A stretch of 64,000 nucleotides of DNA from Parelaphostrongylus tenuis. Lineage: Eukaryota; Nematoda; Chromadorea; Rhabditida; Metastrongylidae. Positions 59,001 to 64,000 of the stretch are shown one piece after another. The stretch lies in NCBI GenBank assembly GCA_019055375.1, contig JAHQIW010004486.1, forward strand, positions 237,061 through 301,060, in the 5' to 3' direction. A model generated the notes under the pieces. That model saw nothing but the letters and a program-made list of their open reading frames with translations, made no database searches and was not told where the DNA came from. Both the position numbers and the translations under genes were made by a program. Position 1 is the first letter of the stretch. Each line of letters starts with the position of its first letter.

Positions 59001-59166
59001 ATCTGCCAAAATTCTACGATGTTCGAAAGCAGTTGATACTGTCCTCAATCGTTTAGATGATGGTCGTACGAAGCCACAAGCGAAGAACGCCGCCGATTCT
59101 CAACCATCCGATTTCAACAAATGCTTGTTCCGTGCGAAGCTAGGGAAAAGGCGTATCAGCACTGTG
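56091..59166 (+). CDS. srp14-like: SRP14, signal recognition particle 14-kDa subunit (partial)
   Basis: SRP14 pairs with SRP9 on the Alu domain of the signal recognition particle RNA and pauses translation. Exon 1 (56091-56193) encodes MTILSNDEFLSQLGRMYMDA, then GGPKSVYVTMKP, a typical SRP14 start. Exon 2 (59057-59166; acceptor CGTTTAG) encodes DGRTKPQAKNAADSQ, then CLFRAKLGKRRISTV. The join restores KPYDGRTKP exactly (phase 1 plus 2). The donor after exon 1 is GTGAAT and that after exon 2 is a weak GTCAGC. The remaining third exon (VNKFQ.AY.NLLR region) was not found before 64000. The 2.86-kb intron carries tRNA-like repeats and a mariner palindrome. The 63-codon continuous frame 56091-56282 only reads past the donor. 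Confidence 0.82.
56285..56645. repeat. two tRNA-like repeats (type A) in inverted array
   Basis: A minus-strand body (56449-56376; A-box sequence degraded by one base, B box GGATTTGAACCC on plus) faces a right-half plus-strand body (56490-56527). Together with shared ends (56340-56370 and 56530-56570, 'gtgtgcaaaaacg' against 'cgtttttgcacac') they make a palindrome of about 350 bases. It is in SRP14-like intron 1. Confidence 0.6.
56665..57480. repeat. dispersed foldback pieces ('gtgttagtaacc' type)
   Basis: 56668-56780 ('ggagtgttagtagccattcgaaagctgag...cctctataacgctgta') is the inverted relative of 57330-57460 ('gctataacgttataagg...aatggttactaataccc'). The interior contains a G/C-rich run (57105-57150) and three near copies of 'ctgatcttttgat' (56901-56940). 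No coding frame is supported. Confidence 0.5.
57550..57665. repeat. foldback family G, single-arm fragment
   Basis: 'gagccatgcatatggtctg...gtacatgtgtttcggccttgcagcctc' matches one arm of the family at 22.9 and 55.7 kb. The opposite arm is missing. Confidence 0.55.
57690..58590. mobile_element. palindromic element built from mariner N-terminus (copy 4), carrying a SINE
   Basis: The outer ends are inverted over about 50 bases: 'gaccgttccataagtctcggcactagggc' (57721) and 'gctctagtgccaagacctatggaacgacc' (58553). The plus half encodes the transposase N-terminus near 58140-58210 (HARMSRRENVSE in broken frame) and the minus half does so near 58440-58370. A family-3 SINE lies in the left half (57791-58056). 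If it is removed, 'agttaaaattacatgattttgg' is restored, as in the other copies. Confidence 0.7.
57791..58056 (+). mobile_element. SINE-like repeat, family 3, with target-site duplication
   Basis: The element is bounded by TAAAATTGC (57782-57790) and TAAAATTAC (58057-58065), a 9-base duplication with one difference. Its head, GAGGGCTTTGTGGCCGAGTTGC, resembles a tRNA 5' half (A-box region TGGCCGAGTTG). The body carries 'cgccctatgggacg', 'caggctatcctcgaga' and 'ttctacgacgttcaag'. It has no coding capacity and is the best-bounded copy of the family. Confidence 0.72.
58715..58955. repeat. inverted repeat (foldback) of unknown family
   Basis: 'acaatagagttcgtatcggaggctaacg...gccttcctcg...gttatcca' (58724-58803) returns as the reverse complement at 58853-58945 ('ggataacaaaacagc...cgaggaaggcaaaactgcc...gatacgaattctgttgt'). 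It lies just upstream of SRP14-like exon 2. Confidence 0.6.
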
Positions 59167-59224
59167 GTCAGCTTTCAAACAGTTTTTTTTAAATATATTC
59201 AAGAAAAATTTTTTATTATTCTAT

Positions 59225-59815
59225 TTGCATCTTTCGTAGTGTTATGATGTTTCGCATATACCTAAGAGGTGGTCGTGCAAACCTGCCTCGGTGGTGTGGT
59301 GGTAGTAGCAAGTGTCCCTGGTATGGAAGGAACGCAGGTTCGATTCCCGCCTAAGGTCGTGTTTCTGCTCACCACTCAATTCCCTTAGGTATAAACATTT
59401 AAGTGGATTGAGTGGTAAGCAAAATCCTAACCACAAGCAGGTGTTGAACCCGCGTCTCACATATACCGAGGGCACGTGTTACCGCTAAGCCACAGACCCC
59501 ACCGCTTCACAAGCACTCATCCTGCTACATATTGTTATCATAGCTATCAGCCAGCAACCTTTAGCAGATTTGTTGGGTAAGGCACATATCTTGGGTTATA
59601 TAAGCACAATGGCTGTTAGCTCAACCGGGTTCAAAGCTATGGCAATACATCGAAAAATGAGCGGTGGCGAAGTGGTGGCCTTTGTGGTGTAGTGGTAGAA
59701 CGTGCCCTTGGGCTGGGTGAAACGCGGTTTCAACTCCAACTTAGTTCAATATTCTGTTTGCCACTCAATTCTCTTAGGTGTATTTGAAACATCATAGCAC
59801 TGCAAAAAAAGAAAT
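59225..59815. repeat. cluster of three type-B tRNA-like repeats
   Basis: A plus body at 59285-59357 (GCCTCGGTGGTGTGGTGGTA; B box AGGTTCGATTCCC, intact) is followed by a minus body at 59500-59428 and a plus body at 59678-59750 (TTGTGGTGTAGTGGTAGAAC; B box changed). The shared ends 'ttgctcaccactcaattccctt' and 'gattgagtggtaagcaaaa' are inverted between neighbours. It lies in the SRP14-like downstream intron or flank. Confidence 0.65.
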
Positions 59816-59864
59816 AGAAACATAAGAAAATTCTTTATTCTTGTTTTCATATGAACCATCTTCA

Positions 59865-60060
59865 CATTTCACTGTGTGGGATCGTAGTATCTCCACTATT
59901 CGATTTTTGTTCTCGCATTAATCGCTTGCATGACGGTTTCATCTTTTTCATGTACCTCATAGAATACTGGTCAGACAGCTCTCCTTGAAAGTCGAGGATA
60001 GCCGTCCTGGGGCGTCCGTTGAATTGTTGCTAGAGATTGTGGGAGGGTTCAAACCCGCAT
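59865..60060 (-). repeat. SINE-like repeat, family 3 (diverged)
   Basis: 'gaatactggtcagacagctctccttgaaagtcgaggatagccg' and 'ggcgtccgttgaattg' are the reverse complement of the family-3 body. It ends with a B-box-like AGGGTTCAAACCCGC on the plus strand. 60060-60560 shows nothing that I can name. Confidence 0.5.
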
Positions 60061-60574
60061 CGATTATCACTACTACTCACCACCACCTCCACAAACGTCA
60101 CTAGTTTCAGTCATTTCTAGAAATGCGGCGTAGTTTGATTCATGTGCCGAAGGAATTGCTGTCCGTTCTTGTCCCAAATCTGTCGTATCTTCTCTTCATA
60201 TCTTGTGACATGCCTATCTATTTAGATGAAGTTGAAAATTTTGGGCTTCTTCATTGATATCGTTGAATTCTAGCAGCTGCAATTTTCTTAGAATTTTGTG
60301 ATAGTTGTGGTAGGGCGATCATAGGTTTCGTGATTGTCAGTTCAATGTATCAGAAGGATTTTTTCAACCTAGACAGTCAAAACTGTTTCCCCTACTTCAA
60401 CCGATGGAAGGCTTAATATGTTAAAGAAATCGCTGTATATATTAGTTGGCCCAGCATGCGATCGAGCTGAGACGCTGCATTTGTTCTTGAAAGGAATCTA
60501 GTGCTAAGCTTTCTTCTTATTAGTGATTGTACAAGTGCATATACTTTTTAAACATTTATCCTTCTTCTCAGTAT

Positions 60575-60800
60575 TTTTTTTTCACTGTGCGGTTCTCGGT
60601 ACTTCTAGCATTCAATCGTTTTTTCGTCTACTTCTTGAACGTCATAGAATACTGGATGAGCACGTCTTCTTGCAATGTCGAGGACAGTCTGGCTGTGGCG
60701 TTCCCTAGCTCTTTTTGAGTGGTACATCGATTCCCGACCCCTCTACACTCTACGGCAGTCAACAACGAACGCCATGGCTATACTCGAGATTGCAAAATGT
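60575..60800. repeat. SINE-like repeats, family 3, head-to-head
   Basis: 60580-60735 is a minus-strand body ('cattcaatcgttttttcgtctacttcttgaacgtc...tggctgtggcgttcc'). 60740-60810 is a plus-strand fragment ('actctacggcagtcaacaacgaacgcc...atactcgagattgc'). Together they form a partial palindrome. Confidence 0.5.
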
Positions 60801-60974
60801 GCTTGAACACTCTTTTCCTTGTTTGTTAGTAAGGAAGGTGAAATTCTCAATCTAGTTATGAATGCGAGAAAACTGATTGGATGCTAGAAATACTGGGACT
60901 CGCACACTGCAGAAAAGAACTAAGACTATATCCTAGCATATGCACATATATATCCATATGTATACTTGTATGTC

Positions 60975-62180
60975 CACGGACCTCCCTCTTTGAGGGATCC
61001 CGCCCGGTTAGTCGCGAGGGCACGTGGCGCGTCCCCAGGTGGTGGATAGGGAACAAAACGCGAATCAAAAGCGACCATGTGCTTCCCAGAGACGCAGGTG
61101 GATTCAGGGGACGAGCTCCCTACTTCTGCAGCGCCGACTTGACAAAAACTCTATTTCTACGAGTCAAGTCGGCCAAAAGCCTGCAATCAAGCGGCTGGGA
61201 AGTACATGGGAGGCGGTTAGGAGTCGCCTCCAACAGTAACTCCTCCTGCTCCTCCGAAGAGACTGGCAAGCTACTCGTGAGTACCCAGCCCCCACTTTTA
61301 GAGCCTGGCAAGCTACACGTTGGATATCAAAATGCCAAAAACAGTAACAACGATGTCGTTCTCATAACACCAAATATCAGCCAAGCGGAACGAATGTTGA
61401 CTGTTTTCGATAACGCCTGTGGAAAGATCGGTCTTCAACTGAATCTAACGAAAACAATGTTCATGAGGAACGGATGGGTTTCTAATGCCCCATTCACGCT
61501 CAACGGAACGACAATTTCCGAATGCTCCAGTTACATCTATCTAGGTCGTGAAATCAACATGATGAACGACCTAGCCCCAGAGTTGAGCAGGAGGAAACGA
61601 GCGGCTTGGGGAACGTTTAAGAGCATCGAAGATGTAGTGAAGAGGACAAAGAACATCCGACTCCGTGCCCACCTTTTCGACTCGACAATTATCCCTGCCC
61701 TAACGTATGCAGCAGAAACCTGGTCGCTACGTAAGCAGGATGAAAGATCACTTGGAGTTATCGAACGCGCAGTCGAAAGGTCGATGCTAGGAGTATCCCG
61801 TATCTCGCAAATGAGACAAAGGATCCGAAGTTCCGACCTACGTCAAAGATCGAAAATCAGAGACGCCGTTCTACACGCCAGGATATCGAAAATAAGGTGG
61901 GCCGGACACGTGATGCGCTTCAACGACAACCGCTGGACGAGAGCCGTTACCGACTGGATTCCTCGGGACGTCAAGCGCTCTAAAGGAAGACCACTGACCC
62001 GTTGGTCCGATTTCTTCACGAAAGCGATGGAAGAAAGATATGATGCTCAGCGAATCCCTAGAGCGAGGAGGACCCACTGGGCTACTCTTGCACGCGATAG
62101 GGAAAAATGGAAGAGTTGCTGGTACCCGCTCGAGTCACTCGACGATCAACGGGACGACAGGTGATACAGGTTGATACTTG
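60975..62180 (+). mobile_element. RTE retrotransposon with internal deletion
   Basis: 60975-61345 has the composition of an RTE 5' end (CCACGGACCTCCCTCTTTG, then a region with TGGCAAGCTACTCGTGAG and GGCAAGCTACACGTTGG). At about 61348 it jumps directly into the reverse-transcriptase second half (DVVLITPNISQAERML; the two Asp of FADD are cut to one). The endonuclease and most of the polymerase are missing. The joint happens to keep one frame open from 60881 to 62164 (427 codons), of which 61350-62164 is genuine RTE sequence ending DQRDDR-stop. The tail is 'ggtgatacaggttgatac'. The C-terminal part is intact, unlike the copies at 1-950 and 53955. Confidence 0.85.
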
Positions 62181-62194
62181 TATGTATACATGTA

Positions 62195-62500
62195 TAACGC
62201 TGTGAAGCTCTCGGCGTTGGTAACTCCCTGAAGGATGCGTTATGCATGCGTCCTCCATGTAGCATCGTTTGAGATGATTTAATGGATATGTACCCTTTGT
62301 AATGGCTCGTGGTGATCTACCGATGTATCAAGTCAGTGCTGCTGTTCTGCCAGACAAGCCTGGTAGCAATTCGCCGATCCCAGATAGACGGATTGCTTGG
62401 AGAGTTATGAACGCGTGATCGAACCGTTGAACGCACTAATTAATCGACTACGTGTTTGTCACAGAACACTTTTAACCACTGCGCTGCACGCGCTCCTATT
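62195..62500 (-). mobile_element. tRNA-derived SINE, family 2 (diverged)
   Basis: The body from 'gaagctctcggcgttggtaactccctgaaggatgc' to 'cttggagagttatgaacgcgtgatcg', then the tRNA-like head on the minus strand (GCGTGCAGCGCAGTGGTTAA). It starts 15-20 bases after the RTE tail, a neighbour arrangement also seen at 32.7-33.2 kb. Confidence 0.65.
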
Positions 62501-62715
62501 CTCTTATATAAGTATACATATATGTGTATATACATGAAATACGTGCATATGTATACACATACATGTATGCATGTATATATGTGTACATATGTATGTAATT
62601 TCATATATAAATGCACACGTACACGTATATATGTACTCATATATAGATGCATACATGTATTTGTATACATATACATACATGCATATACATGTATATGTAC
62701 ATGTATATATTTTTT
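62500..62715. repeat. TA/TACA-rich microsatellite
   Basis: About 215 bases of ATAC, TATG and ACAT repeats directly after the SINE head. The long frames on both strands here are repeat translation. Confidence 0.9.
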
Positions 62716-62759
62716 TTCTAATTTCGACACTTTTGTCAACTCCATAATTATTTATTTGA

Positions 62760-63320
62760 AGAAATCAATTGAACAGTAATTCGCCAATGACCGAACGATA
62801 CGCAACTTGGGACTGACGATCAAAGAAATCGGTGAGGTCACTTTCGAGCTGGTTGTAGTCTTCAAGATCTCTTCTCGTGCAAATGCTGCTTCACAGTGCC
62901 GAAAAGATGATAAGCCAATGAAACAAAATCAAGGCTATACGGTGCAGTGGTACCGCGGTTCGTCTTACTTTCTTCAGGTCGTGGCGAGCCGACTCTGCCA
63001 TGTGAGTTGGTCAGTCAGTACATGAGGTAGCCATCGAGACATCACTTACGATAGCCCATTTCATCTGTATGGCGACCAGTGGTGCTGCAGCCCCTATCCA
63101 AGTGTCTCTCCACGCTAGTAGAACAATCTCCAACAAACCACAGTTTTCGGCAATTACCCAATTTTAACTGCGTACTTGGATTACTTTCATGGTCCGTCCT
63201 CACTAGTTGTGCGGATCTCAGCACATATTCCATCCGTCCCTTTCTTGTGTAACCACTTTCAAACAGAACTTAAAACTAAGTAAAACTTTAGTGTGAAGTC
63301 AAGAATGGGCCAACCCTATA
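62760..63320. other. unassigned stretch
   Basis: A 72-codon frame at 62807-63025 and a 63-codon minus frame at 63233-63042 are the longest. Neither has recognisable motifs. No exon phase fits the missing SRP14 third exon. Confidence 0.25.
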
Positions 63321-63321
63321 G

Positions 63322-64000
63322 TATGTATGTAATCACCTGTATCACCTGTCGTCCCGTTGATCGTCGAGTGACTCGAGCGGGTACCAGCAACTCTTCCATT
63401 TTTCCCTATCGCGTGCAAGAGTAGCCCAGTGGGTCCTCCTTGCTCTAGGGATTCGCTGAGCGTCATATCTTTCTTCCATCGCTTTCGTGAAGAAATCGGA
63501 CCAACGGGTCAGTGGTCTTCCTTTAGAGCGCTTGACGTCCCGAGGAATCCAGTCGGTAACGGCTCTCGTCCATCGGTTGTCGTTGAAGCGCATCACGTGT
63601 CCGACCCACCGTATTTTCGATATCCTGGCGTGTAGAACGGCGTCTCTGATTTTCGATCGTTGACGTAGGTCGGAACTTCGGATGCCTTTTCCTCTCATTT
63701 GCGAGATACGAGATACTCCTAGCATCGACCTTTCGACTGCGCCTTCGATAACGCCAAGTGATCTCTCATCCTGCTTACGTAGCGACCAGGTTTCTGCTGC
63801 ATACGTTAGGGCACGGATAATTGTCGAGTCGAAAAGGTGGGCACGGAGTCGGATGTTCTTTGTCCTCTGTCACTGCATCGTCGATGCTCTTGAACGTTCC
63901 CCAAGCCGCTCGTTTCCTCCTGCTCAACTCTGGAGCTACGTCGTTCATCATGTTGATTTCACGACCTAGATAGTCGTAACTGGAGCATTCGGAGAATGTC
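63322..64000 (-). mobile_element. RTE retrotransposon, 3' part (runs off right edge)
   Basis: The minus-strand frame 63725-63342 encodes LGVSRISQMRGKGIRSSDLR through HWATLARDREKWKSCWYPLE and DQRDDR-stop, almost the same as 61780-62164. Upstream (64000-63726) the sequence continues into the AAETWSLRKQ region, but frameshifts near 63690-63730 and 63870 break it. The tail 'ggtgatacaggtgatt' is at 63325-63345. It is inverted relative to the copy at 60975-62180. Confidence 0.88.

Noticed and set aside
6560..59750. Functional tRNA genes
   Set aside because: Bodies have mismatched T stems, a C at position 33 instead of T, varying loops, repeat-type flanks and many truncated copies. They look like tRNA-derived repeats.
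60881..62164. 427-codon open frame as a host gene
   Set aside because: Its second two thirds are RTE reverse transcriptase found in four other places in the window, and the first third is RTE 5' sequence plus flank.
1..64000. CRISPR array, rRNA genes, bacterial operon features
   Set aside because: No regularly spaced direct repeats, no rRNA core sequence, and spliced eukaryotic genes throughout.

Overview
The window looks like chromosomal DNA of a clade V nematode, most likely a strongylid parasite (hookworm-like). The reasons are intron acceptors of the TTTCAG type, AG acceptors placed 8-20 bases upstream of start codons (as in spliced-leader genes), introns of 1-6 kb packed with repeats, and an RTE-type retrotransposon plus Tc1/mariner and Merlin relics of the kind common in these worms. 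The species assignment is inference. All homologies were recognised by eye, without a database search.

Genes, left to right. (1) A bestrophin-type anion channel gene on the minus strand (exons 11999 to 4011; its 3' part runs off the left edge). (2) A divergent plus-strand gene of unknown function (last two exons secure; first exon proposed at 12115). It ends at 22509, tail-to-tail with (3) a PHRF1-like RING/PHD-finger gene on the minus strand (34586 to 22625), which carries several one-base lesions. (4) A GPS2-like corepressor subunit gene, minus strand, 42058 to 35642, complete at about 326 codons. (5) A PLEKHM2/SKIP-like gene (RUN domain, PH domain), minus strand, about 52729 to 42534. (6) An SRP14 gene, plus strand, starting at 56091; two exons were found. 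Genes 5, 4 and 3 lie head-to-tail in that order on the minus strand, with only about 0.45 kb between 5 and 4, so a polycistronic unit is possible.

Most of the rest is mobile DNA. It includes four large RTE pieces (1-950, 53955-54545, 60975-62180, 63322-64000) and one small one (32697-32865); Tc1/mariner relics (960-2110, 13979-14325, 17960-19215, 24295-24882, 45910-46480, 49296-49860); and a Merlin relic (4632-5722). Four palindromic elements are built from inverted copies of a mariner transposase N-terminus. There are at least seven copies of another foldback family, and three separate tRNA-related repeat groups, one of which is bounded by inverted repeats rather than being a plain SINE. TA-rich microsatellites occur near 2.6, 32.5, 33.2, 33.5, 33.9, 40.0 and 62.6 kb. 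No CRISPR array, rRNA or convincing functional tRNA gene was seen.

Boundaries of genes come from matching exon phases and splice sites and are mostly exact; boundaries of repeats are approximate.
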